Notes under the pieces: generated by a model
What the model saw: the letters and a program-made list of their open reading frames with translations, nothing else
Told to the model about the DNA's origin: nothing
Databases searched by the model: none
Origin: Rosa chinensis
Lineage: Eukaryota > Streptophyta > Magnoliopsida > Rosales > Rosaceae
Direction of reading: 5' to 3'
Assembly (NCBI RefSeq): GCF_002994745.2
Contig: NW_020126828.1
Span: 1-64,000, forward strand
Length of the DNA: 64,000 bases
Shown here: positions 1 through 11,294 of the stretch, piece by piece
How positions within the stretch are numbered: the stretch's first letter is position 1
Layout: every line of letters begins with the position of its first letter
Made by a program: the position numbers and the translations under genes

Positions 1-95
1 ATCTCACCAATAGTAGTGGTTTCTATTGGGATCGACATACAACTTGGAATCAGTTGAGATATTAACTATTTTTATAACAAACTCAAAAATAAAAT
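1..95 (+). other. Z leader fragment (end of leader module B)
   Basis: This matches the end of the untranslated leader module also seen in Y (about 3465-3545), T (63468-63540) and, on the minus strand, V (40130-40190). It is the only visible part of the Z leader upstream of the X insertion; the leader resumes at 18853. Bases 96-100 are the X target duplication. Confidence 0.8.
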
Positions 96-100
96 GTTGT
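96..100. repeat. Target site duplication of X, left copy
   Basis: GTTGT immediately before the X 5' LTR; the same five bases follow the X 3' LTR at 18853-18857. Confidence 0.93.
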
Positions 101-182
101 TGATAGGAGCATTTTAATGCGACGTTTTAACTGTTATTTCCCTATATTTCTGCGTTATTTCCTTAATAAAACTCTGTTTAGG

Positions 183-315
183 GAAGTTTCCATTCTTTGA
201 TTGGGAAAGTTCCTAATTGTAGAAAGTTTCCGTTTATAGTTCTATTTTCCATTTTAGAAAGTTTCCATTTTAGTTAGGAAAGTTTCCATTTCTTATTTTA
301 GAAATCTTCTATTTT
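183..315 (+). repeat. U3 array of GGAAAGTTTCC-like palindromic motifs (X 5' LTR)
   Basis: Four to five near-copies of the palindromic core GGAAAGTTTCC, spaced by T-rich sequence. The same array is at 17003-17140 and, in W, V and T LTRs, at 25010-25200, 36005-36190 and 59985-60120. Its position upstream of the TATA box fits an enhancer-like role (inference). Confidence 0.65.
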
Positions 316-855
316 CAGGTCTTTGGAATAAATAAGCTGAATTGAGTTCATAAATGGAACGAGAAGCTTCATGAAGAGACAAGGAAAACAAGGTGACAAT
401 GTGGGAATTAAAGATGATTGATTGAGGATTTCAAGGAGAGATTTTCTTAGGAGACTTTTATGGAAAGAAATATTGTTGAGGAATAATTTGTTGATTGCCA
501 ACATGAAAATCAGAATAATCAAGGAGATGACGCCAAGAGAGATTCAAGGGAGATATTATGGAAGGAAAATATGTGTGCACCAAGGAAAAAGCTCAAAAGG
601 CGTCCAGATTCATCCCTAAATTCCCTAAAGGAATGTTGGCCGAAATTCATGAAGAAAATCAGAATAATTTCAAGGAAATCGGCAATTAAATATTAGGGAG
701 TTATTTTAGAGAATTTTGATTGGTTGGAACACATCACAAGGCTTACTTGGCATTCTATGATTGGTTGGACCACATCACAAGCTTACTTGGCGAATTATCA
801 TTGGTTGAAGCTATGTGGAAATATCTGATTGCTTTGTGAACCCTAGCCATGCTCC

Positions 856-864
856 TATATAAAA
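856..864 (+). promoter_or_regulatory. TATA box of X 5' LTR
   Basis: TATATAAAA followed by a C-rich stretch. The identical motif is at 17689-17697 in the 3' LTR. Transcription would start roughly 30 bp downstream. Confidence 0.65.
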
Positions 865-1039
865 CTCCCCCTTTCTCACGTCAAAGGTTCCTCTTCCCCA
901 TACAATTTACACTTTAGAAAAAACAGAAAATCTTCTTAGCATAGCCGGAGTTTCTCCATCCTCTAGTCATCTCACGAGTTCAAGCAAGGCCAAGGAGAAG
1001 AAGCATAGCCGTGAGCATCCATCATCCATCTCCAACCTT

Positions 1040-1044
1040 GAAGC
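1040..1044. repeat. Target site duplication of Y, left copy
   Basis: GAAGC; repeated at 13083-13087 after the Y 3' LTR. The uninterrupted X 3' LTR has a single GAAGC at the matching place (17879-17883), which confirms the insertion. Confidence 0.95.
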
Positions 1045-1399
1045 TGATAGGAGCAAAAAAAAGTGTGACGATATTATTAATTATGTGCCTCATTTTAGCC
1101 TTATTTCTCCCTTAGTTTAGTGTTTTGAGTCATTAAGTCATTTTGAAAGTCTTGTTGAGTGTTTGGAGTGAAATAGCGGAAAAAGTAAAATTCATGAAAA
1201 ATCCTAGCTGGATCAGGATTCCTAACTGTCAACTATTTTTGCGGTCTTTACATTTTAATTCCCTTTATTTTCTCTAGAAAATTCTGATATTCTCCTGCTT
1301 GTTGTAGGAAACGTTGCCTGGTTGAACTCTTGGAAACAGCAATGATGGAGTCATAAAATAAAGCATTAAGATATTTGACCAAGCAATGAAGAAGGGAAA

Positions 1400-1640
1400 T
1401 AAAGGAGAAAAGATGTTTTCAGTTGAGGAATAAAAGAAAAAGATGTTTCAGCTGGAAAATAAATAAGAGAAAGACGTTTTTTGGGGAATAAAGGAGAAAA
1501 GACGTTTTCAGTTGAGGAATAAAAGAAAAAGATGTTTCAGCTGGAAAATAAATAAGAGAAAGATGTTTCAGCTTGGAAATTAAAGGAATTGCCCCATTAT
1601 GAGAGGAGTTAAGGCCATAAAGAAGACGTTTCAGTTGGGA
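1400..1640 (+). repeat. U3 imperfect tandem repeat in Y LTR
   Basis: Five or six imperfect units of about 35-45 bp, each with GAYGTTT(T)CAG followed by an A-rich GAATAAAAGAAAAA-like stretch, end about 20 bp before the TATA box. The 3' LTR holds the same array at about 11660-11905. Position suggests a promoter-proximal enhancer. Confidence 0.7.
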
Positions 1641-1659
1641 AAGCCAACCAATGCTCCCC

Positions 1660-1669
1660 TATAAATAGG
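1660..1669 (+). promoter_or_regulatory. TATA box of Y 5' LTR
   Basis: TATAAATAGG, preceded by CCAACCAAT about 10 bp upstream; the 3' LTR copy is at 11928-11937. A good match to a plant TATA box just downstream of the tandem U3 repeats. Confidence 0.75.
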
Positions 1670-2740
1670 CAACGTCCAGAACTGAATTTGCATCACTTCC
1701 CAGCCAAGATCACTTCCAAGATAATTCATTGCCATCACTTCCAGCCAAAAACATTCCAAGACTGCCCAATTCACTCCTCAAACCTTCATCTCCTACAAGA
1801 CCGTGACACCATCCATCCATCAATCTACAAAGCTCTAAGGCGCTGAGTCAAGGACGCTCCACCACCATAGCAGAGACGAGTTCATCACCTTGTTGCTAAG
1901 CCGCTGAGGAAAGCTTCAAAGTGTAACTATGACTCTACTTATAATTTTTGTTTCGGTTTTGTGTGTTTCAATTTGCAGTTGTGTAATTGGAGACATGAAT
2001 TTTCAGAATATTTTTATTAATATTTTTGAGATTTTCAGTTTATTATTGAGTTAATTTCGAGAATTCTTTTATGATGCATGTTACAATCTTGTGCCCTTTT
2101 ATGTGTTTAGGTAATTTTCAGAGTTAGGTTCATAAGTTTGCATGCTAGAATAACGGTGAGAGTTTTTGTGTTTTCTTAATTTGCCAAGAGTAATTGTTAT
2201 TTGTTAAGGCGCTGAGTTAAACAAGTAGCAATTAGTTCTAAAAAGTGGTAAAAACTATGTTCAATGGTTAAACGATTCTGGAAATTACGTGTTAAATTCT
2301 ATGTGTAATGGTTAATTTGCACGTGTGAGTTGATTCGAGGGTTAGATAATACTACTAGTTAAGAGAATTACGCTGAGTGTTTTCGAAATTTAGTAGTATT
2401 AGGCTTGGTAAGGACTTTTCCGATCCAAACCTACATTAGAACGAATCAGATAATGGATTGATCCGCTGAGGCTTTTCATTTGGCTCTTATCTAGGCATTT
2501 AAGTGGTATTGGCTAGGTTAGGGAAGTCGATCATTGTATATAGTTTTATTTGTTTTGTTTTTATTTTAAGTAGATTAGGAACCAAATTCAAAACCCCCAT
2601 TTTATTCTTTTATTTGTTAATTGACCTTTTTGTGTAGGTGTACCCTACAATCCCCGGACTGAACGATCCCTGCTTATCCTATACTGACAACTACATTTTG
2701 CAGGGTTAAATTGTGAGGCTATTTCAGCCGCATCAATTTT

Positions 2741-2759
2741 TGGCGCCGTTGCCGGGGAT
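2741..2759 (+). promoter_or_regulatory. Y primer-binding site (tRNA-Asp)
   Basis: TGGCGCCGTTGCCGGGGAT is the complement of the 3' end of plant tRNA-Asp(GUC). It lies 5 bp (ATTTT) after the end of the LTR, the same spacing as in X, V, W and T. Confidence 0.93.
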
Positions 2760-3771
2760 TGTTAAAATCCCTTGCACTTAAAGTGTCATCGATTTTGTTG
2801 TATATAGAATGCATGCTAATTTTTGTACTACACTTGTGGAATGGTGACAAATTGCGATTTCGGTTAGGCCAAGCTTTAATTGTGATTTAGTTTAAGTTTT
2901 ATGAGTGTTACAAAATTAAGCATGTCTTTTATCATTGTTGTACAATTTGTAGAAGTTGTTTTTTTAAGCATATTGTAATTGTATGTGTTTCATTTAGATT
3001 AATTTACTTAATTGTTGTAAAATTGTATGTGGATATGAATTCAGCTAAATACTTAATTGTTGTAAGTGTGTAAAATCGTATGAGTAGACAAGGGCCCTTT
3101 TGTTAATATTGGCCTAAACCCTTCATTAGTACCTTACTCAGGTCTCTTGAGGTTGAGGGCGGCCTTTATTAGCACTTGGAGAACGGTCTAACACATAGTT
3201 AATTTCCCAGCTGAGTAAGGGGCGCATACGGATGGTGTCTTAGGTTGAGACCCTGGGTGATGGTTCAATTGGATCTCAGAGATACTATAGAATGAGCGTA
3301 AACCACTATGTGGGAGTAGCCGATAGGGCCTAAACCTCAATGAGGGAGTAGCCTCCGTAGTATCACTAAAATGAGTCCTCCCTCTCACTTACCTCTTAAT
3401 CTGGCCATTCTGCCTTCTGAAACAAAGGAAAGAGACTTATGTCTGGGCGACTATCTCTATATCGTATCTCACCAATAGTAGTGGTTTCTATTGGGCTCGA
3501 CTTACAACTTGGAATCAATTGAGATATTAACTATGTTTATAATAAAAAAAAATAAAAAAAAAATGATGTGTGACCTGCTTAAGGTATATGGATTAAACAT
3601 GACTTTGTCGAGGGTAGCTGTTCTATAGTCCCATTGCACAAACGAGGTCCTCTGTTCCAGTACCTAAGTATGTAAATGTAAAAGTAACTTAGAAAGTAGG
3701 AAAGACATAATGTTTGTATTTCGAACCTTGTATATGTTACTAACACTTGATTTGGTCTTAAAGGTCCATGA
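2760..3771 (+). other. Y untranslated leader
   Basis: About 1 kb between primer-binding site and gag ATG with no long ORF. It contains one copy of leader module B (about 3105-3545), recognised by the paired GGGAGTAGCC repeats near 3310 and 3345, then the tail of module A (about 3580-3680, including CCCATTGCACA and GTACCTAAGT). The many short AUGs make plain scanning unlikely. Confidence 0.7.
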
Positions 3772-5040
3772 ATGTCCACTGTCTCTGATAAGACTAAGGA
3801 GCTCTTTGAAAAATTGGAACGTGCTAGGCAAAGGGCAGAACTCACTTTTTCAGACCGCCCTCCTCTAGAAAGGAGGGATTCTCAAGACTCTAGCTATTCA
3901 GGTTATAACTCCTCAACTAGATCAACCGAGGAGATCAACAAACCTGACCATTCTGAAGAAGGAGAAGAACAAGTCTTTGAAGAGGAAGAAGAGGAGGTCA
4001 CTGAAGAGGACGTTGCAGATACAGAAGAGCACACCCGTGTTGAGCAAGTACAGGCACCAATGGCTGAGACTATTAGGCAACTGTCTAATCCTACAGGTGG
4101 GGTGCTGCGCCCTTATGCATTGCCTATCCAGAACCAGGAGAGGGGCTTAATGATGATTTTGAGTTAAAGAGTGGGTTTCTGCATCACCTACCCAAGTTTC
4201 ATGGGATGAGTAGTGAAGACACCAACAAGCATCTCAAGGAGTTCGAGTTTGTCTGTGGGAGTATGTGCCCTAAAGGAGCTGATATCAATATCTTGAAGAT
4301 GAAGGCATTCCCTTTACTTTGGAGGACAAGGCCAAGACTTGGCTATTTGAGCTGCCTGCTGGGACTATCAACACTTGGGATAGGATGAAGGGCGAGTTCC
4401 TTACGAAGTACTTTCCTGCCTCAAAGGTCACTGTTTTGAGGAAGCAGATTAGTGGAATCACGCAAGGACATGAGGAGAATTTCTGCAATTATTGGGATAG
4501 ATTTAAGAGCCTTGTAGCATCATGCCCTAACCATGGGATGAGTGAGGGGTCCCTCCTTACCTATTTTTATGAAGGACTCACCGCTAATGAGCGTGGTCTG
4601 TTAGATGCTGCTGCTGGAGGATCCTTTATGGATAAGACACCTGCTGATGCCAAGGTGCTACTTACTAATCGTGCGTTAAACTATCAACAATATGAGGGGT
4701 ACTTGCCTCTCAACGGAGGGTACATGAGGTGTCCACTAACTCTGCTCTTGAAGACAAGGTCAACAAGATGTCTACTTTGCTGTCTCAAGTCTTAAACGTT
4801 AATGGAGGAGGAGCAATGGCTCAAGTGTGTGGGATGTGCTCGACTCAAGGGCACCCCACAGATAAATGTCCCCAACTTGCCTCTCCAGAAGAATGGGAAT
4901 CTGTTAACGCCCTAGGGTATCAAGGAGGTCAAGGAGGCCGAGGTACAACCCTTACTCAAATACTTACAATCCGGGGCTCAGAGACCACCCCAACTTTCGT
5001 TGGGCCAACAATGATAACACCTTGCGACCACCTCAAGGCC
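3772..5040 (+). pseudogene. gag: Y gag, broken by one-base losses
   Basis: This encodes the structural Gag protein (capsid and nucleocapsid). The ATG at 3772 gives the same N-terminus as Z gag. An acidic low-complexity stretch (about 3950-4030) is followed by the Retrotrans_gag capsid region (about 4160-4600) and a CX2CX4HX4C zinc knuckle (about 4830-4872). The reading frame moves back one position near 4100, 4311 and 4698, and again at the gag/pol junction near 4915-4945. Compared with Z, the first three are the loss of one base in GGAGG, CCCC and GGGGG runs. No complete protein can be read. The break sites are homopolymers in an indel-rich part of the window, so some may not be real. Confidence 0.88.
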
Positions 5041-8000
5041 CAGGTCAGAATTCTCAGCGCCCACCAGGTTTGTTTTTGAGGCCTCAGGTACCTCAAGCTT
5101 TTGGTATTCCCAATTCTGTCCCTCCACCTCCTGTTTCTAATACTTTGAATGCCCCTAATTATGATGAACTGTTGAAGTCCCTTGCTACGGGGCAACAACA
5201 ACTTAACACGGCTACTCAAGCTTTGGTTGTAGGACAGGCAACCCATTCAAAGGATATTGCAGAGCTCAAGAATCAAATGGGCCAAGTGGTGGATTTCATG
5301 GGCCGGATTGCTGAAACAGGGAAACTTCCAAGCAACACAGTGCCTAACCCAAGGAATGAGCACGCCCAAGCCATCATCACTAGGAGTGGGCGCGTACTAG
5401 TTGACCCTCCCAAAGCCCACAAGAAGGCCCAAGCGGCCCATAATGAAGAAGAAGACGTTGTGGAGGTGTCTAAGAAGGATGTTGAGAAGGACCCAGCTAC
5501 AACAAGGGTGGAAGTTGACTTGCCCCAAGCTGAGGCACCCAAAGGTACAATTCCTAACTCTAGTGGTTTAGTTAAGACTAACCCAGTTGTTTCTATACCT
5601 TTCCCAAGCAGGTTTGCCAAGACGAAGAAAGATAAATCTGATCAAGAGATCTTGGAAATCTTCAAGAAGGTTCAAGTGAACATGCCCTTGATTGAGTGCA
5701 TCAAACAGGTGCCTAAATACGCCAAGTTCTTGAAGGAGCTATGCACCACAAGGAGGCAGACAAGAGAGAAGGAGGTGGTGAAAATGAGCGAAACAGTATC
5801 AGCCGTTATCCAGAGGAAGCTACCCCCAAAGTTGAAGGACCCAGGGAGTTTTTCTGTTCCCTGTATCATTGGTGACACCAGGTTTGAAAATGTGATGTTA
5901 GACTTAGGGGCATCCATAAATGTTATGCCTTATAATTTGTATGTGTCCTTAGGTCTAGGCCCTCTTAAGAGGGATAATGTTGTCATTCAACTTGCTGATA
6001 GGTCTAACAAATACCCTCAAGGGTATGTTGAGGATGTTCTTGTGCAGGTAAACCATCTGATATTCCCTGCGGATTTCTACGTATTGGACATGGAGGAATC
6101 GCCCCTAAATACCACTCCATTACTTTTAGGGCGTCCCTTTATGAGGACTGCAAGAACTAAAATCGACGTGTACAAAGGGACTCTCACCATGGAGTTTGAT
6201 GGTGATGTTATACGCTTCAACATTCTTGAAGCCATGAGGTACCCTGTTTCTGATTTGAAACCTTGCTTTGCTATTGATGTAGTTGATTCACTCGCGCAGG
6301 TTTTCTCTGAAGCAATGGTTGAGGATGAATTGGCTCTGACCCTAGAGGAGGGGGTCGGATATGATGAAAATGGGGAACCTATCCCCAAGGTTGAGTGGGA
6401 TGTTGAGGAGCCTAGAGTGATCAAGACTGTGGCCTCACTGGAGGCTCAACCTATAAAGAGGTCAATTTCCTATTTGTCAATTCCGGTTTCTACTAATAAA
6501 ATGCTACCCTCTATTGTTCAGGCACCCAAGTTGGAATTGAAGGTACTCCCTGAGCATTTGAAATACGCGTACCTAGGAGAAAATGAGACCCTCCCAGTGA
6601 TCATATCATCAACGCTGGAGGTAGAGCAAGAAAGAAAGTTGGTGGACGTGTTGAAGAAGCACAAGACTGCCATTGGGTGGACTCTGGCAGATATCAAGGG
6701 GATCAGCCCAACCACGTGTGTCCACCGGATCCTATTAGAAGATGGCGCCAAGCCCACAAGAGAAGCCCAAAGACGTCTACATCCGCCCATGATGAAGGTG
6801 GTTCAAGACGAGGTGATCAAGTTGCTAGATTGTGGGGTGATCTACCCCATTTCTGATAGTAAGTGGGTCTCTCCTGTGCAAGTGGTGCCCAAGAAGTCTG
6901 GGGTGACAGTGGTGAAGAACGAGGAGAATGAGCTAGTGCCCCAGAGATTAGTCACTGGTCACAGGGTATGTATCGACTACCGGAAGCTGAATGCCACAAC
7001 AAGGAAGGATCATATGCCCTTGCCTTTTATTGACCAGATGTTGGAGCGCTTAGCGGGCCATTCCTACTATTGCTTCTTGGACGGATATAGTGGGTACAAC
7101 CAGATCTGCATAGCCCACGAGGATCAGGAGAAGACGACCTTCACATGCCCCTTTGGGACCTTTGCTTATAGGCGCATGCCCTTCGGCTTATGCAACGCAC
7201 CAGGTACTTTCCAAAGATGTATGCTTTCCATTTTCTCAGAATACATTGAAAATATTATTGAAGTCTTTATGGACGACTTTAGTGTCTTTGGTAAAGATTT
7301 TGATACTTGTTTAGAGAATCTAGGATTGATACTTGAGAGGTGTGTAGAAACTAACCTTGTGCTGAATTGGGAGAAGTGTCACTTCATGGTGACACAAGGA
7401 ATAGTGTTAGGACACATAATATCTAATAGGGGCATTGAGGTAGATAAGGCTAAGGTTGATCTTGTACGTCACTTACCCTCCCCCACAACTGTGAGGGAGG
7501 TACGCTCTTTTCTTGGCCATGCAGGATTTTATAGGCGGTTCATCAAAGACTTCTCCAAGGTGGCGAGACCTATGTGTGCCCTATTGCAAAAGGACGTACC
7601 CTTTGTGTTCAATGAGGATTGCAAGAAGGCGTTTGAAAAGCTCAAGGAGTTGTTGACCACGGCCCCATCATATGCCCTCCGGATTGGAGTCTACCCTTCG
7701 AGCTTATGTGTGATGCATCAGACTATGCTGTTGGAGCTGTGTTGGGCCAGAGGAAGGATAAAAAGCCCTATGCTATTTACTATGCTTCTCGGACCCTCAA
7801 CGACGCCCAGCTCAACTACTCCACCACTGAAAAAGAACTCTTGGCTGTAGTCTTTGCTTTAGATAAGTTTCGTTCTTATTTATTGCACTCTAAAGTAATT
7901 GTTTACTCTGACCATGCAGCCTTGAGATTTCTGATGATCAAGAAGGAGGCCAAGCCCAGATTAATTCGATGGATCCTGTTGCTTCAGGAATTTGACTTAG

Positions 8001-9409
8001 AGATCAAGGACAAGAAGGGCAGCGAGAATGTGGTGGCGGACCATTTGAGCAGGATAGTACACGAGGAGGACGTCCAGCCCCTACAGGAAACTTTCCCAGA
8101 TGAGCAGCTCTTTGGGATAGAGGTTAGTGTGCCCTGGTATGCGGATATAGTTAACTATTTAGTCACTAGGACATTTCCTGACACACTTTCCAAAGCTAGT
8201 AAGGATAAATTGAAGAAAATGGCTAGGCACTTTATTTGGGATGAGCCCTATTTATGGAAACATTGTAGTGACCAAGTCATTAGGAGATGTGTCCCAGAGT
8301 CTGAGCATAGGTCAATTCTATCATTTTGCCATAGTGAGGCTTGTGGAGGCCACTTTGGGCCTCGTAGAACAGCCTTGAAGGTCTTAGATTGTGGATTTTA
8401 TTGGCCCACTATCTTCAAGGATGCAAACTTGTTTTGTATTTCTTGTGATAGGTGCCAACGGACTGGTAATCTTGGCCCAAAAGATCAAATGCCCATGAGC
8501 CCAATAATAAATGTAGAAATTTTTGATGTTTGGGGCATTGACTTTATGGGCCCATTTCCCTCGTCTAATGGTTGTTTATATATACTATTGGCTGTGGACT
8601 ATGTATCAAAGTGGGTGGAAGCAAAAGCCACCAGGACTAACGATTCAAAAGTGGTTGCAGGTTTCTTGAAAACTAACATATTTTCCAGGTTTGGAGTGCC
8701 ACGTGTGCTAATCAGTGATGGAGGTTCTCACTTTTGTAACCGTACAATCGAGGCTTTGCTGAAGAAGTATGGGGTAACCCATAAGGTGTCCACGCCCTAC
8801 CACCCTCAGACCAGTGGCCAAGCAGAGGTATCCAACAGGGAGATCAAGAGGATACTTGAGAAGACAGTGGGCCCGACAAGGAAGGATTGGAGCCAGAGAT
8901 TGGATGATGCGTTGTGGGCCTACAGAACGGCCTACAAGACGCCTATTGGGATGTCTCCCTTTAGGTTGGCCTACGGAAAGGCATGCCACCTTCCAGTGGA
9001 GCTAGAGCACAAGGCTTGGTGGGCTGTCCAGAAGTTCAACATGGATTATGATGAAGCGGGCCTACATAGGAAGCTACAGCTAAATGAGCTTGAGGAGATA
9101 AGGAATGAGGCCTACGATGCTTCATGGATCTACAAGGAGAAGACAAAGGCCTACCATGACAAAATGATTCGCGGAAAAAGCTTCCAAGTGGGCCAGAAAG
9201 TTCTGTTATTCCATTCCAGACTTAAGCTATTCCCGGGTAAACTTCGTTCTCGTTGGGTTGGTCCATTTATAGTTACAAATGTGTTTACTCATGGTGCTGT
9301 AGAGATCAAGAGTGAGAAGACGGGGAAGGAGTTCAAGGTAAATGGGCATCGTCTCAAGCCCTACTATGAGTCCTTGGTGGGGCACACATTGGAAGAGATA
9401 CCCCTCTAG
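4945..9409 (+). pseudogene. pol: Y pol: protease, RT, RNase H, integrase, one frameshift
   Basis: It encodes the replication enzymes. The aspartic protease has D-L-G-A-S at 5901-5915. The RT has [12 protein letters not shown] near 7170 and FMDD at 7268-7279. RNase H starts near 7700 ([13 protein letters not shown]). The integrase has an HHCC finger (8330-8460, CDRCQRTG) and catalytic D at about 8540, D at 8717 and E at 8825, giving DD35E spacing. One base is missing in a C run at 7663-7666 relative to Z, splitting the frame between RT and RNase H. The frame is open upstream of the first in-frame start, so pol is expected to be made as Gag-Pol. It ends at 9409, eight codons short of Z, and no env-like ORF follows. 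Confidence 0.92.
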
Positions 9410-11294
9410 GAGGCACCCCATGACGTGTGAACAAGGAGAAGAGTCCAGGCTGAAGGACTATAAATATTAAGCGCTACATGGGAGGCAACCCATTTCAATC
9501 GAAGCTGTGGAGGAGCCATCAACGAGAGTTTGAAATTTCTATCCCTTCACTTGCTTCGGTTGAATTGTACTTGTGTCTTTATTTGTTTGTTTATTTTACC
9601 CTTCTCTTATTTTCGTAGCCCCCCATATTTAGGGTCTATATACCATATTTTTTGCCTACATTGAGGACAATGTAGATTCTAAGTGTGGGGTGGGTTTACA
9701 CCTTTATTTCAGAATTTTTTTTTTCGGTTTAAAAAAAAAAAAAAAAAACAAAAAAGTTAGTTTTATAGTCTTTTTGAGTGTTTGAGTCTTAGGATGCCCC
9801 TAACGTCTAGGATGAACATGTCTCTGAATTCATGGCTGAAGGTTTTCACAATCGAAATATGACTTAATTGAATTCTGTGGTTAATCGACATTGTGATGCT
9901 TGTATGAAGATTTGAGATAGGATTGTAACTTGGTTCATTAAGCATGCTAGGATTAAGTCTGATTCATTTGACCCAAAGTGAGTTATTGAGCTAAAATACT
10001 TTCTTTTTGAGTGCTTAACTGATAATTCTAGAATTTCGTGGCTGTATTTGCAAAACCTCATCATTCTTTGAAAATCCAATGATCATGTGCCATAGATTTT
10101 AATGGACTACAGAGTACTAGAACTCGGCTGTTGTGACTGTCAAAACTTGTATGCCATAATATGCACTGATCCTGGATAGGATAGAAGGCATTAGGGTAAC
10201 CACCATAGCCAAACAAGCATGTGTCCCCAACTGTGCCCGTCGTGGGACTCCTTAGAATGAACCCCTTTGAGCCTACGTTGAAAACCTTTGTTTCATCACC
10301 CTCACTACCCTACCATGAGCTTAGTACAGGATATCTCTACCCTTGTCTTAGGGACTTAGTAGAGCATGACATAGTATGTAGGGGTGACGATGAAAGACAA
10401 GTGTGGGGTGGGGAAAATCCAAGAAAAAAAGAAGAGAAAAAAAAAAAATTTGCCGTAAAAAAAAAAAATGAAAGAAAATGAAAATGAAAAAGAAAGAAAG
10501 AAAAGCGGCAAAATAGAAGAAAAATTGAAAAGAAAACTCTTGGGAAATTGTTGAAGTGTGGTTTTGGACTTTCAAATTTGTAGAAGGCTCAAAGTTGAAA
10601 ATTATGCCTTTGTCCATTCCCATGTTGGTTAGAGTGAAGGTTGGGCCCAAAACAATGATAATTGGCCCACAAAAATGGTGATATAAGGTGGTCCTTATAT
10701 GCTCTGCTAGGTTCTTAGGATTTTTGTATCCTTAATCTTCATTTCGAAAACCCTAGCTTAGCCCCATTACAACCTGTTTTAAGTGCTGACTTGATCCTTG
10801 AGATGGGCTGTCTTTGGTTAGTGGAGTCAGGTACGCAGTCGAGCTTATGGTTTAGGTCCATTTGTGCACTTAGTCATTTCATGAGGTCTTTAATAATTCT
10901 TCACCAAAATGCATTTATTGATGAAATATGCAAGCTGTTTGTTGCCTTACAATTTATTCTCTTGCATATACTTGAGAGTGAAGCTTTTAAGCATAGCCAT
11001 TTCTGAGAGAAAAATCGAGAGTATGCCCTGTGAGTTTGGATTGGACTTGTTCGAAACATGCTATCATTCACTGTATAACTTAAGTTCTCCATATCTTGCT
11101 TAGTCATATGAATGTCACAGGTTTATTAACCATGGAATTATCTATGCAATTTTGATTAAGTGTTTAACGTGAAAGCCATGAGTTTGGAGTCTCTGCGACA
11201 ACAGTTAGGGGAAGTAGAGTCATTTACTTGTTTTTTTTTGTTGAGTCGTTGTTTTGTTTTGTATTTTTGTTTTGCTAAGGGACTAGCAAAAGCT
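9410..11294 (+). other. Y 3' noncoding region
   Basis: About 1.9 kb without a credible ORF. Landmarks shared with other elements are a hairpin ATGGG-AGGCAA-CCCAT at 9478-9493, PPT-like AAGTGTGGGG at 9681 and 10399, a conserved block with GTGCCCGTCGTGGGACTCC at about 10226, and an A-rich tract at 10420-10530. The inverted repeat TTTTGCTA-6 nt-TAGCAAAA at 11270-11291 lies just before the true polypurine tract. The env-like gene usual for Athila is absent. Confidence 0.8.

Larger units (their letters stand above)
101..1044 (+). repeat. X 5' LTR, first part (U3 and start of R)
   Basis: It begins TGATAGGAGCATTTTAATGC, as the LTRs of V, W and T do, and aligns to 16922-17883. It holds an array of AAAGTTTCC-type motifs (about 183-300) and a TATA box at 856-864. 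It is 944 bp against 962 bp in the 3' copy; the shortfall is scattered single-base losses, mostly in homopolymers, all in this copy. Y interrupts it after 1044. Confidence 0.92.
1045..2735 (+). repeat. Y 5' LTR
   Basis: It starts TGATAGGAGCAAAAAAAAGT and ends GCCGCATCA. At 1691 bp it is shorter than the 1774-bp 3' LTR. About 63 bp of the difference is one deletion near 2503, between short GTGG repeats; the other ~20 bp are scattered single-base losses. It contains a U3 tandem repeat (1400-1640), a TATA box (1660), five CGCTGAG heptamers (1841, 1902, 2210, 2371, 2464) and a 10-bp inverted repeat (2348-2400). Confidence 0.94.

Noticed and set aside
1400..1640. CRISPR-like or satellite array
   Set aside because: The units are imperfect, A-rich and confined to the LTR U3; both LTRs of Y share them.
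10420..10530. A-rich tract as a processed-transcript or SINE tail
   Set aside because: The same tract follows the second PPT-like core in the other elements; it is part of the 3' region, and there is no SINE body or flanking duplication.
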